Below are positions 55,530-63,479 of a DNA stretch of 64,000 nt, piece after piece. Location of the stretch: assembly GCF_014648895.1 (NCBI RefSeq), contig NZ_BMRZ01000004.1, positions 62,001 to 126,000 of the forward strand, in the 5' to 3' direction. The notes under the pieces are model-generated. The model saw only the letters and a program-made list of their open reading frames with translations. It did not search any database and was not told the origin of the DNA. Origin of the DNA: Streptomyces tanashiensis. GTDB lineage: Bacteria > Actinomycetota > Actinomycetes > Streptomycetales > Streptomycetaceae. How positions within the stretch are numbered: position 1 is the first letter of the stretch; every line of letters begins with the position of its first letter. The position numbers were made by a program, and so were the translations under genes.

Positions 55530-56596
55530 GACGGAGCCTCCTCGTGTCGGCCGGTGACATGGAGCAGCAGGTCTTCTGCCGCCTCCTCGGGAGCCCCTTC
55601 GGCCGTCTGTACAGCGCGGTCGATCTCCTCCATGACGGCGTGGTCCAGGGCCTCCATTGCAGCGTCGTCGAGGAGTCCGGACGCACGCATGCCATCGGCG
55701 AGGCCCGTGACGGGATCGTGCCGCTTCCACTCCTCGATCTCGCCCTTCGACCGATACCGGTCCGGGTCGTACATCGAGTGCGCTCGGAACCGATACGTCC
55801 GCATCTCCAGGAAGTGCGGTCCGTTGCCGGCGCGGACGGACTCGACCGCCCCGCGCGCCGCCTTCTCCACGGCGTGTACGTCCATGCCGTCGACGGCCCA
55901 GGCAGCCATGCCGTACGACGCGGCCCGCATGGCGAGGTCCGTCTGGGCGTGTTCGCGGACGAGGGCCGTCCCCATCGCGTACAGGTTGTTCTCACAGACG
56001 AAGAGCACGGGCAGTCCCCAGAGCGCCGCCAGGTTGGCGGTCTCGTGGAACTCCCCCTCGGCGAAGGCCCCGTCACCGAAGAAGCAGCATGTCACCCGGG
56101 ACTCGCCGCGCATCCGGTCGGCGAGCGCCAGGCCGGCCGCGAGTGGCAGCCCGCCGCCCACGATCGCATTGCCGCCGTAGAAGCGGCGTGCGGCGTCGAA
56201 GAGGTGCATGGAGCCGCCGCGCCCATGGCTGCACCCGGTGGTCTTCCCGTACATCTCCGCCATCACGGCCTCGGGTGGCACCCCACGGGCCAGGGCATGG
56301 CCGTGCTCGCGGTACGTCGAGACGACCGCGTCCCGCTCGTCGAGCGCCTGGTGGACGCCGACCGCCACGGCCTCCTCACCGATGTAGAGATGGACGAAGC
56401 CGCGGATCGCCGCCGCGCTGTACAACTCGACGCACCGTTCCTCGAACCGCCGGATGAGCAGCATCTGTCTGAGGAGATCCAGGTCGTGGGCGCTCGCGGG
56501 AGTGCGAGAGGGCGTCGCGGTTGCGGTGCCACGGGCACGACGGGGGCCCTTCGCCTGCGGTGTCCCGGCGGACGTGTCGCCGTGTGCGGTGGCCAT
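55526..56596 (-). CDS. 2-oxoacid dehydrogenase E1 alpha subunit
   Basis: About 356 aa. The TPP/Mg motif is complete: GDGAFAEGEFHETANLAALWGLPVLFVCENN. GKTTGCSHGRGGSMHLFD and YRFRAHSMYDPDRYRSK (with the phosphorylation-loop-like region) are family landmarks. The first ~35 residues are a low-complexity Ala/Thr tail. The ATG shares a base with the stop of the acyl-CoA synthetase gene (TGATG). It decarboxylates the 2-oxoacid and, with E1 beta, passes the acyl group to the lipoyl arm of E2. Confidence 0.93.
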   Translation of the reverse strand: MATAHGDTSAGTPQAKGPRRARGTATATPSRTPASAHDLDLLRQMLLIRRFEERCVELYSAAAIRGFVHLYIGEEAVAVGVHQALDERDAVVSTYREHGHALARGVPPEAVMAEMYGKTTGCSHGRGGSMHLFDAARRFYGGNAIVGGGLPLAAGLALADRMRGESRVTCCFFGDGAFAEGEFHETANLAALWGLPVLFVCENNLYAMGTALVREHAQTDLAMRAASYGMAAWAVDGMDVHAVEKAARGAVESVRAGNGPHFLEMRTYRFRAHSMYDPDRYRSKGEIEEWKRHDPVTGLADGMRASGLLDDAAMEALDHAVMEEIDRAVQTAEGAPEEAAEDLLLHVTGRHEEAPS

Positions 56597-58398
56597 CACG
56601 GCTCCTTCCCGGACATGCCGGCAGTCCCGGCCGGTTCGGGTGTCTCGAGCGTGGACACGTCGCCCTCGGGCAGGCCCAGTTCGCGGGCCCGCAGCAGGCG
56701 GCGCATCACCTTGCCGCTGCGGGTGTGCGGCAGATCCTCGACGAACTCGATCTCCCGGGGGGCGACGGCCGGGCCGAGACGCCGACGGGCGAACGCCATG
56801 ACGTCGCGCCGCAGTTCGCTGTCGGGCGGATACTCGGGCCGGGGCAGCACGAACGCCTTGACGATCGCGCCGGCCAGCGGGTCTGGGCGCCCGATGACGC
56901 CGGCCTCGGCGACGGCCGGATGCTCCATGAGGGCGCTCTCCACCTCGAACGGCCCGATGAGGTGCCCCGCGGACTTGATGACGTCGTCGGCCCGGCCCAC
57001 GAACCAGTACCAGCCGTCGGCGTCGCGGCTGACCAGGTCGCCGGTCAGGTACCAGCCGTCCGCGAAGCACGCCTCGTAACGGCGCTGCTCGTGGAGGTAG
57101 CCGCGGAACATCGACGGCCAGCCTGTGCGCAGGGCGAGCTCGCCCTGGGCGCCCGGCTCCCGGAGGATCTGGACGTGCCCGCCGGTGACCGCGGCCCGGC
57201 CGTCCTCGCCGCAGGCCAGCACAGCGGCTTCGACACCGGGAAGGGGGCGGCCCATCGAGCCGGGCCGCACGGGATCGGCAGCGAAGTTGGCGATCATGAT
57301 CGCCCCCGTCTCGGTCTGCCACCAGGTGTCATGGACCGGCAGCCCGAGTGCCTCCCGTCCCCAGTGCACGGCCTCGGGGTTGAGCGGCTCGCCGACGCTC
57401 GCGACGAACCGGAGCGCGGAGAGGTCGTGGCGCGCGGCCGGCGTCGCGTCGCCGCCACGCGGTGCGGCCCGCATGAGCATGCGCAGCGCGGTCGGGGCCG
57501 TGTACCAGACGGTGACGTGCTGGTCGGCGAGGATTCCGTACCAGCGGGCGGGGGAGAAGTCTCCCTCGTCGACGACGGTCGTCACCCCGTGGGTGAGCGG
57601 CGCGATGATGCCGTACGACATGCCGGTGACCCAGCCGGGGTCGGCCGTGCACCAGAAGACGTCGCCCTCGTGCAGGTCCAGGGCGTAGGCGGCGGTGACG
57701 TGATGGGCGAGGACCGCCTCGTGTACGTGCACCGCACCCTTGGGGGTGCCTGTGGTGCCGCTGGTGAAGTGCAGCAGCGCCGGTTCGGCCGGATCGGTCG
57801 GTCCGACGGTGTACTCGTCCGGCGCGGCGGCCGTGAGGGCGGGGAAGGAGAGGGTGTCCGGGGGCGGGTCCGTTCCGGGGTCGAGAAGCAGGACGTGGCG
57901 CAGGTGCGGAAGGCGGGACCGTACCGGGGCCACCTTGCGCTCGTACAGCTCCCGGGTGGTGACCAGAGTCCTGGCGTCGCCCAGCTCCATGCGCAGCGCG
58001 ACGGGTTCGGGGCCGAAGGCGGTGAACAGGGGGCAGAGGACTCGTCCGGCACGCAGCGTGCCGAGGACGGTGCCGTACAGCTCGAACCGGCGGCCGAGCA
58101 GGGTGAAGACCCGCTCGCCGCGTTCCACACCCAGCGTTTCCAGTACGTGCGCGAAGCGGGAGCTCTCGGTGGCGAGCCGGGTGAAAGTCACCGTCCGTAG
58201 CGATCCGTCGCGGGCGATGCAGCGTAGCGCGACGCCTTCGCCGTGGCCCTCGCGCAGGTGCCGGTCGACCGCCTCGTACCCGATGTTGATGCCGCCGTCC
58301 GGCAGCCCGGCGAGCCGTGCCCGCGCGCGTCGCCAGGAGAAGGTCTCCCGGGCACTCTCGTAGTCGGGCATGACCGGGGCCACCCACAGGGCCTTCAT
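56596..58398 (-). CDS. acyl-CoA (acetyl-CoA-like) synthetase
   Basis: ANL-family enzyme of ~600 aa. The P-loop is HFTSGTTGTPKGAVH. TADPGWVTGMSYG, VHDTWWQTETGAIMIANF and WYLTGDLVSRDADGWYWFVGRADDVIKSAGH match the acetyl-CoA synthetase subfamily. The C-terminal acetylatable lysine motif is PHTRSGKVMRRLL. It activates a carboxylate with ATP to the acyl-CoA; acetate is the likeliest substrate. The start overlaps the CBS-BON stop (ATGA), and the stop overlaps the E1 alpha start. It lacks the long N-terminus of canonical Acs, so another short acid is possible. Confidence 0.92.
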   Translation of the reverse strand: MKALWVAPVMPDYESARETFSWRRARARLAGLPDGGINIGYEAVDRHLREGHGEGVALRCIARDGSLRTVTFTRLATESSRFAHVLETLGVERGERVFTLLGRRFELYGTVLGTLRAGRVLCPLFTAFGPEPVALRMELGDARTLVTTRELYERKVAPVRSRLPHLRHVLLLDPGTDPPPDTLSFPALTAAAPDEYTVGPTDPAEPALLHFTSGTTGTPKGAVHVHEAVLAHHVTAAYALDLHEGDVFWCTADPGWVTGMSYGIIAPLTHGVTTVVDEGDFSPARWYGILADQHVTVWYTAPTALRMLMRAAPRGGDATPAARHDLSALRFVASVGEPLNPEAVHWGREALGLPVHDTWWQTETGAIMIANFAADPVRPGSMGRPLPGVEAAVLACGEDGRAAVTGGHVQILREPGAQGELALRTGWPSMFRGYLHEQRRYEACFADGWYLTGDLVSRDADGWYWFVGRADDVIKSAGHLIGPFEVESALMEHPAVAEAGVIGRPDPLAGAIVKAFVLPRPEYPPDSELRRDVMAFARRRLGPAVAPREIEFVEDLPHTRSGKVMRRLLRARELGLPEGDVSTLETPEPAGTAGMSGKEP

Positions 58399-59072
58399 CG
58401 CGGTGGCTCCACGTCGAGCGCCAGGTTGTCGTAGGCGTACTCGATCGATTCGTGCAGGGCGACGACCCCGTCGACCGAGCGGCAGAGCCGCACGATCACA
58501 CGGATGTCGGCCCGCTCGTCGACCCGGCCCGTCAGCCCGACGACTCCGTCGTCGACGGACACACGGATCGTGTCGGGGGCAAGGCGGAGCGTGTCGGCCA
58601 GGACGTCGTGCTCGATCTCGTCACGGATCGCGGTGTCACTGCGCAGGAAGGGCCGCAGAAGGTCGGCCCGGCTGATGATTCCGACGAGCCGACCGGTCTC
58701 GTCGGTGACGGGAAGTCTTTTCACACCCCTGCGCTGCATCGTCCGGGCGGTCTCCACGAGGTTCCAGTTCGCCTGTGCCGTGACGGCGGGCGAGGTCATC
58801 AGCTGGGCGGCCGTCTCCGCGTCGGGCACCCCTCGTTCCTGGGACAGCAGCCGGACGCCCGCCCAGCGGCCCTCAAGATCGGGGAGCTCGGCTGTGGTCC
58901 GCAGCAGGTCGGCCTCCGAGACCACGCCGAGCAGGCGTCGGCCGGGGTCGACGACCGGGACCGCCGAGACGTCGTTGTCGGCGAAGAGACGGGCGATCTC
59001 CTTGAAAGAGGTCTCTGGGGCGGCGGTGACCACGTCGTGGGTCATCACCTCGAAAACCGTGCGGTGCTGCAT
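58395..59072 (-). CDS. CBS-pair + BON domain protein, first gene of the eight-gene operon
   Basis: About 225 aa: CBS 1 (VMTHDVVTAAPETSFKEIARLF ... LLGVVSEADLLRTT), CBS 2 (LMTSPAVTAQANWNLVETAR ... LVGIISRADLLRPF) and BON (RVSVDDGVVGLTGRVDERADI). It leads the minus-strand operon that runs to 51386. Its promoter region carries the palindrome GTGCCGAATGGTCCC 71 bases upstream. GAGGA just before the ATG serves as ribosome binding site. Probably an adenine-nucleotide sensor for the operon's enzymes (inference). Confidence 0.92.
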   Translation of the reverse strand: MQHRTVFEVMTHDVVTAAPETSFKEIARLFADNDVSAVPVVDPGRRLLGVVSEADLLRTTAELPDLEGRWAGVRLLSQERGVPDAETAAQLMTSPAVTAQANWNLVETARTMQRRGVKRLPVTDETGRLVGIISRADLLRPFLRSDTAIRDEIEHDVLADTLRLAPDTIRVSVDDGVVGLTGRVDERADIRVIVRLCRSVDGVVALHESIEYAYDNLALDVEPPR

Positions 59073-59142
59073 GACAGTCCTCCTCGCGGGACACGGAGGC
59101 CCGGTAGATCTCACCCTGCTGTGCGCAGCCCGCTCCCGGGCA

Positions 59143-59157
59143 GTGCCGAATGGTCCC
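59143..59157. promoter_or_regulatory. palindromic site GTGCCGAATGGTCCC
   Basis: Variant of the recurring GGGCCG-nn-CGGCCC site, 71 bases before the eight-gene operon and 112 bases before the divergent DUF1918 gene. A second dyad, GTCCC-n5-GGGAC, overlaps its right side (59153-59167). Confidence 0.5.
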
Positions 59158-59268
59158 CTTCCGGGACTGTTCGCCCCTATGACGGCAGGCCGGCCGGGAC
59201 GCAGGGTGGAGCGAGAGCGCCGGTCCCGGGAGGCCGCGGCCGGACGCGCGGGCCGGGAGGCGAGAACG

Positions 59269-59535
59269 ATGACTGCGTCCGGAACACGGCAAGGCCAGGA
59301 CACATCACGCGCCGGGTTGTGGGCCCGCGTCGGAGACCGGCTGATCGTGGGCGGTGCCACGGTCGGGGACGAGGGGCGTGACGGTGAGATCGTCGGGCTG
59401 CATCACGTCGACGGCACTCCCCCCTTCGACGTCCGATGGTCGGACACGGGCCGGGTCACTCTGGTGTTCCCGGGCCCGGACGCGCGGGTCCAGCACTTTC
59501 CGCCGCATGACTCGAGGGCCGCTACGCGGTCGTGA
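59269..59535 (+). CDS. DUF1918-domain protein
   Basis: About 88 aa. The conserved DUF1918 pattern is present: GDRLIVGGATVGDEGRDGEIVGL, DGTPPFDVRWSDTG and VFPGPDARVQHF. This small beta-barrel fold resembles nucleic-acid-binding SH3-like proteins; its function is not established. GGGAGG eight bases before the ATG sets the start. The 3' end overlaps the convergent CBS-BON gene by 14 bases. Confidence 0.9.
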   Translation: MTASGTRQGQDTSRAGLWARVGDRLIVGGATVGDEGRDGEIVGLHHVDGTPPFDVRWSDTGRVTLVFPGPDARVQHFPPHDSRAATRS

Positions 59536-60121
59536 ACTCCGCCGCCGCGTCGACCACGCCGGGTACTGCCCTGGTGAGCCGCAGGGCCAGGTCCGTGGGT
59601 ACGGACCCGGGCAGGCGTCCGGTGAGCGTCACCACGCCTTCCACGACTCGTACGGCGAGTGCGGCCTCGCCTTCCGGGATCAGGTGCGTGAGCAGTTCGT
59701 GCCGCACGTCCTCGGCGAGTTCGGCGTCGGAGCGCAGGTAGACCTTGAGCAGGTCGCCCCGGCTGACGACGCCGACCGGGCGGCCGTCCTCGTCCACCAC
59801 GGGAAGCCGCTTGAGACGGCCCCGACCCATGAGCCGAGCAGCCCCCGCGATCGCGGCACCACGCGAAACGGTGACGGCCGGCGCCGACATCAAGCTGCCC
59901 GCCGTCACCGATCCCGCGCCGTCCCGGTCCTCTCCCGGAACCTTGCCGAGAATGTCCGCCTCGGACACCACGCCGACCACCCGTCCCTCGGCCGACAGCA
60001 CGGGAACCGCGCTCACGCCCCAGCGCCGCATGGACTGGACGACTTCCTTGACCGGTGCGTCGAGCCTGGCGGAGACCACCGCATGGGTCATCACGTCGTC
60101 GACGGTACGTGGGTGTTTCAT
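59522..60121 (-). CDS. CBS-pair + BON domain protein
   Basis: About 199 aa: CBS 1 (VMTHAVVSARLDAPVKEVVQSM ... VVGVVSEADILGK), CBS 2 (LMSAPAVTVSRGAAIAGAAR ... PVGVVSRGDLLKV) and BON (VRVVEGVVTLTGRLPG). It is the third member of this type within 8 kb, apparently a duplicated family. A palindromic site lies 67 bases upstream (60187). Monocistronic, convergent with the DUF1918 gene. Confidence 0.92.
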   Translation of the reverse strand: MKHPRTVDDVMTHAVVSARLDAPVKEVVQSMRRWGVSAVPVLSAEGRVVGVVSEADILGKVPGEDRDGAGSVTAGSLMSAPAVTVSRGAAIAGAARLMGRGRLKRLPVVDEDGRPVGVVSRGDLLKVYLRSDAELAEDVRHELLTHLIPEGEAALAVRVVEGVVTLTGRLPGSVPTDLALRLTRAVPGVVDAAAEFTTA

Positions 60122-60186
60122 GACCGGCCTCCGGTACTCCTGAGTCCTGTTGCTGAGAGCGTGTCGCCGCCGGGCGGCGACGGCGA

Positions 60187-60200
60187 GGGCCGAAAGGGGC
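60187..60200. promoter_or_regulatory. palindromic-type site GGGCCGAAAGGGGC
   Basis: Left half matches the recurring site exactly, right half partly; 67 bases before the CBS-BON start, the same distance as for the sites at 59143 and 60399. Confidence 0.45.
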
Positions 60201-60398
60201 ACGTCTGGACCCGGGCAGCCCTGGCACGGCCCCTCGACCGGTGCTTACCTGAAGGTGAGGAGGGGCTCGCCCCAGGGACGCGGGGAAGCGGCTTCGAGCC
60301 ATGCACCGCGCGATCAGGATCCGCGAGAAGCGGATGGGCCCTTCCTTTCGTCGTGTCTCGGCGCCAGCTGCACGCGTGGTCCGGGCGGACCGCGCGTG

Positions 60399-60412
60399 GG
60401 ACCGACCGGCCC
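60399..60412. promoter_or_regulatory. palindromic site GGACCGACCGGCCC
   Basis: Recurring site, 70 bases before the USP gene at 60483; differs from the copy at 63376 at two positions. Confidence 0.6.
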
Positions 60413-60482
60413 TGTTCACCGTCTGCAGCCCGGTGCGACCCTGGCAGCGGGTTCCCACGCGACACGGAAGGCGGTGGGCACG

Positions 60483-61382
60483 ATGGATTCGCCCCTGGTG
60501 GTAGGAGTCGACGGGTCCGACGCCAGCCTCACGGCTCTGGACTGGGGCGTCGACGAAGCGGTACGGCACGGGCTTCCCCTACGGATCGTCCACGCCTCGA
60601 TGTGGGAACGGTACGAAGGAGTCGTCCCGACCTGGGCCAAGGACCGGCCCTCGGGGCAGGTCCTCGCCGAGAACATCGCCGGGACCGCGGCGGAACGCGC
60701 CCGACGCCGTGCACCCGATCTCCCTGTCACCACGGATGTCCTCGCTGAGGACGCCTCCACCGGACTGCTCCGGGAGGGGCGGGAGGGCTCGATCCTCGTC
60801 GTCGGATCCCGAGGGCGCGGCGAGTTCGCCGACCTTCTGCTCGGATCCGTCGGCCTCATCGTGGCCGCCCGGGCCCACTGCCCGGTCGTCGTCGTCCGGG
60901 GAGACCGACAGGCCCTGGAGGCACGTCACGGGCGCGTCCTGCTCGGAGTAGGAGAACACGACGTGGACTCGCCGGCCGTGCGGTTCGCGTTCCGCGAGGC
61001 GGCGGTCCGGGGTGCGGAACTCGACGTCGTCCGCGCCTGGCGACGACCCGCGCATGGGCCGGCCGACCACCTGCTGATGAAGCGCGCCGGGGGAGCCTAC
61101 TTCGCGGAAGAGTCCACCGAACTGCTCGACAAGGCCCTTGAGACCGCGGCGTCCGCACATCCCCAGGTCCGCCTGCGCACGAGCTCCGTCGAGGGCCCCG
61201 CCCACACGATACTGACCGCGCGCTCCGCTGCCGCCGACCTGCTGGTCCTCGGGGCACGACGCAGAGACGCGTTGGTCGGCCTGGAACTCGGCAGAGTGTC
61301 CCACCGCGCCCTCCACCACGCCTCGTGCCCGGTCGCCGTCGTACCCCAGGAGCGTCCGGAGACCACGGAAGGAGAGCAGTGA
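60483..61382 (+). CDS. universal stress protein, tandem Usp domains
   Basis: About 299 aa. Domain 1: PLVVGVDGSDASLTALDWGVDEA with VVGSRGRGEFADLLLGSVG as ATP-binding motif. Domain 2: VLLGVGEHDVDSPAVRFAFREA with VLGARRRDALVGLELGRVSH. The start is the first ATG in frame after the palindromic site at 60399. Its TGA shares an A with the ATG of the next gene, so the pair is co-translated. Confidence 0.93.
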   Translation: MDSPLVVGVDGSDASLTALDWGVDEAVRHGLPLRIVHASMWERYEGVVPTWAKDRPSGQVLAENIAGTAAERARRRAPDLPVTTDVLAEDASTGLLREGREGSILVVGSRGRGEFADLLLGSVGLIVAARAHCPVVVVRGDRQALEARHGRVLLGVGEHDVDSPAVRFAFREAAVRGAELDVVRAWRRPAHGPADHLLMKRAGGAYFAEESTELLDKALETAASAHPQVRLRTSSVEGPAHTILTARSAAADLLVLGARRRDALVGLELGRVSHRALHHASCPVAVVPQERPETTEGEQ

Positions 61383-62107
61383 TGAACAAGGACGCTGACC
61401 GGAACCCTCCGCATGCCACGAGCGACCTCGGCCGCCGCGTCGCGGCCAGACGCGCACAACTCGGCCTTTCCTGTGAGGACGTGGCGGAAAGAGCCGGCTC
61501 GACGCCTGGTTACGTCGCCTACGTGGAGGAGCAGGTGCCCACCCCGAGCATCGAATTCCTGGTCCGGCTCGCGAACGCACTGGAGACCACCGTGCAGGAT
61601 CTCACCGGGTACAGGGCGGACCTCGCGCCCGGAGGAGTCCATGCCGGGCACCGGGCACGGATGGAGGAAGTCGGCGAGGCCGAGTGCTGGGAGCTGCTCG
61701 ACGGCCACGGCGTCGGCCGGGTCGCCGTCGAGGGACGGGACGGGCTGGCGGTGTTCCCCGTGAACTACCAGGTCGTCGAGAGGGAGATCGTCTTCACGAC
61801 CGCTGCGGACTCGATCCTCGCGCGCGCATCAGCGTCCGGCGCGGAAGTCGCCTTCGAGGAGGACCGCCTGGACGAGGCGTTCAGCCAGGGCTGGAGCGTG
61901 CTCCTCGTCGGTTCGGTACGCACGGTGTCGGACGAGACCGCGGTACGCAGGATCATGGACGCCGGCCGCCCGGAGCCGTGGGCCGGGGAAGGCCGCGACA
62001 CCTTGGTGACGCTCTCGCCGCGCCGGGTGACCGGCCGCCGCATCCGGGTGCCGGGTGCGCCCGGCACGCCGTCCGGGTCTGTTGCCCAAGGGCCGTCGCG
62101 TGCGTGA
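61382..62107 (+). CDS. XRE helix-turn-helix + pyridoxamine-oxidase-like flavin-binding protein
   Basis: About 241 aa. N-terminal XRE-type HTH (~18-75): LGRRVAARRAQLGLSCEDVAERAGSTPGYVAYVE. The C-terminal domain (~95-225) is a split-barrel of the PNPOx/DUF2470-like group: CWELLDGHGVGRVAVEG, VFPVNYQVVEREIVFTTAADS and WSVLLVGSVRTVSD. Proteins of this fold bind FMN, F420 or haem, so it may be a redox-responsive regulator. Coupled to the USP gene by a TGATG overlap. Confidence 0.9.
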   Translation: MNKDADRNPPHATSDLGRRVAARRAQLGLSCEDVAERAGSTPGYVAYVEEQVPTPSIEFLVRLANALETTVQDLTGYRADLAPGGVHAGHRARMEEVGEAECWELLDGHGVGRVAVEGRDGLAVFPVNYQVVEREIVFTTAADSILARASASGAEVAFEEDRLDEAFSQGWSVLLVGSVRTVSDETAVRRIMDAGRPEPWAGEGRDTLVTLSPRRVTGRRIRVPGAPGTPSGSVAQGPSRA

Positions 62108-62180
62108 TCTCCGTGTGCCGGGACGGGCTCGAATCCGCGGCTTCCGAACTGCTCCACCGGGCGGCGGTTCCTCGTGGCCG

Positions 62181-62270
62181 ATGTCGTCGACCACCCCCTC
62201 GGCGACCAGGAAGTCGGCAACCTTCGCCACGTCCATGCCCTGCGCGGACAGCAGCACCATCTGGGCCCGC
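62181..62270 (-). pseudogene. IS630-type transposase fragment (N-terminal HTH)
   Basis: Minus-strand reading RAQMVLLSAQGMDVAKVADFL resembles the N-terminal helix-turn-helix of IS630-family transposases (RAQ-VLLSAQGMD-V--IA). The frame decays on both sides and no catalytic domain remains. This accounts for part of the 290-bp gap between the two flanking genes. Confidence 0.5.
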
Positions 62271-62299
62271 CGACAGGTCACCACCCGACAGGTCACCAC
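62270..62299. repeat. 15-bp exact tandem duplication
   Basis: CCGACAGGTCACCAC occurs twice in a row at the edge of the IS630 fragment. Function unknown; it may be a duplication left by insertion or excision. Confidence 0.6.
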
Positions 62300-62374
62300 A
62301 CGGACTGTCCAGATCACATCTGGACGACGCGTCACGACTGGGCGAACGTTGCCTGATGCGGGCACTGGCCGGCC

Positions 62375-62416
62375 GCTCACATCAAGGGGACGACGGCTCA
62401 CATCAAAGGGACGACG
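62375..62416. repeat. 21-bp tandem duplication of the 3' end of the USP gene
   Basis: Two copies of GCTCACATCAARGGGACGACG. The inner copy holds the last codons and stop of the minus-strand USP gene (AVVPLM-stop); the outer copy lies beyond the stop and would encode the same tail. Confidence 0.75.
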
Positions 62417-63255
62417 GCGACCGGCGCGGGGCTGTGGTGGATGACCGCGTGGGCCACATGACCCAGATGCGGGCCGAGAGGGACCGTCCGGCTCCGGCGC
62501 CCGACGATCACGAGGTGTGCGGTCCGTGACGCGTCGACCAGCTGAGAGGCGGGCGATCCCATCACGTTCTTGGCCGTGACGTCCACGCCCGGGTACCGCT
62601 TCCGCCACGGTTCCAGTAGGTCGTCCAGCCCACCAAGGAGTTGACCGCCGAGCTCCTCGTCGATTCCCGGGTCAACGAGGGTCGCGTAGCCATACGAGGC
62701 GGGAAGCGTCCAGCAGTGCAGGAACCGCAGCGGAAAGCGCCTGCGGGCGGCTTCGTTGAACGAGAACGCGAGCAGGGCTTCGCACGGATGGTAGATGTCG
62801 ACTCCTACCACGATCGTGCTTCCACCAGCCAGTTTGTCGGCCTCCCCACGCACGAGAACCACCGGCTGTCGCGCCGCGCCGACGACGGCAAGGGAGACCG
62901 AGCCGACCACGAAGCCGAGGAGGCCACCGAGACCGCGAGAACCGAGGACGGTCAGATCCGCCTCGTCCGCAGCGGCCCGCAGCTCCTCGGCGGCCCGCCC
63001 ACGCGCAGATTGAGTGAGCACCTCAAGGCCCGGATGTTTCTTCTGCTCGCTGTCCGCCACGCCCTTCAGCAGGTCCTCGGCTCGCTCGGTCATGTTGTGG
63101 GCGTATGGCAAGGGCACCCTCGTGGTGTTCGGCCCCTCCTCCACGTACACCAGCCGCAGAGGGACTTCACGCAGCACGGCTTCCTCCGCCGCCCAACGCG
63201 CGGCGGAGAGGCTCTCTCCGGAGCCGTCGAGACCGACAGTGACCTGAGCCGTCAT
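62398..63255 (-). CDS. universal stress protein, tandem Usp domains
   Basis: About 285 aa. Domain 1 starts AQVTVGLDGSGESLSAARWAAEEA with ATP motif VLGSRGLGGLLGFVVGSVSL; domain 2 starts TIVVGVDIYHPCEALLAFSF with VGRRSRTVPLGPHLGHVAH. GGAGG six bases before the ATG at 63255 sets the start. Divergent from another USP gene at 63480, with one palindromic site (63376) between them. Confidence 0.93.
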   Translation of the reverse strand: MTAQVTVGLDGSGESLSAARWAAEEAVLREVPLRLVYVEEGPNTTRVPLPYAHNMTERAEDLLKGVADSEQKKHPGLEVLTQSARGRAAEELRAAADEADLTVLGSRGLGGLLGFVVGSVSLAVVGAARQPVVLVRGEADKLAGGSTIVVGVDIYHPCEALLAFSFNEAARRRFPLRFLHCWTLPASYGYATLVDPGIDEELGGQLLGGLDDLLEPWRKRYPGVDVTAKNVMGSPASQLVDASRTAHLVIVGRRSRTVPLGPHLGHVAHAVIHHSPAPVAVVPLM

Positions 63256-63375
63256 GGCGTGCCTCCTCGGTGGAATCCGTTCCGCTCCGTCGTGATCCTG
63301 CTTGGGCGGGGCATCCGGAACTCCAGGTTCGGACCAGGTTCTCCGGTGACAGCAGGGCCGGGCAGGTCTCGATTG

Positions 63376-63389
63376 GGGCCGAACGGCCC
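63376..63389. promoter_or_regulatory. palindromic site GGGCCGAACGGCCC
   Basis: Best copy of the recurring site, with perfect six-base arms. It lies between two divergent USP genes, 121 and 91 bases from their starts. Confidence 0.65.
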
Positions 63390-63479
63390 ATCCCATGAGG
63401 TCGCACCGCCGTGTCAGCGTGGGAGGTGTCTCCCCTCGGGACGTGCCCCGAGCCCGGGGCCGGCCCCGGAGGAGGAACC

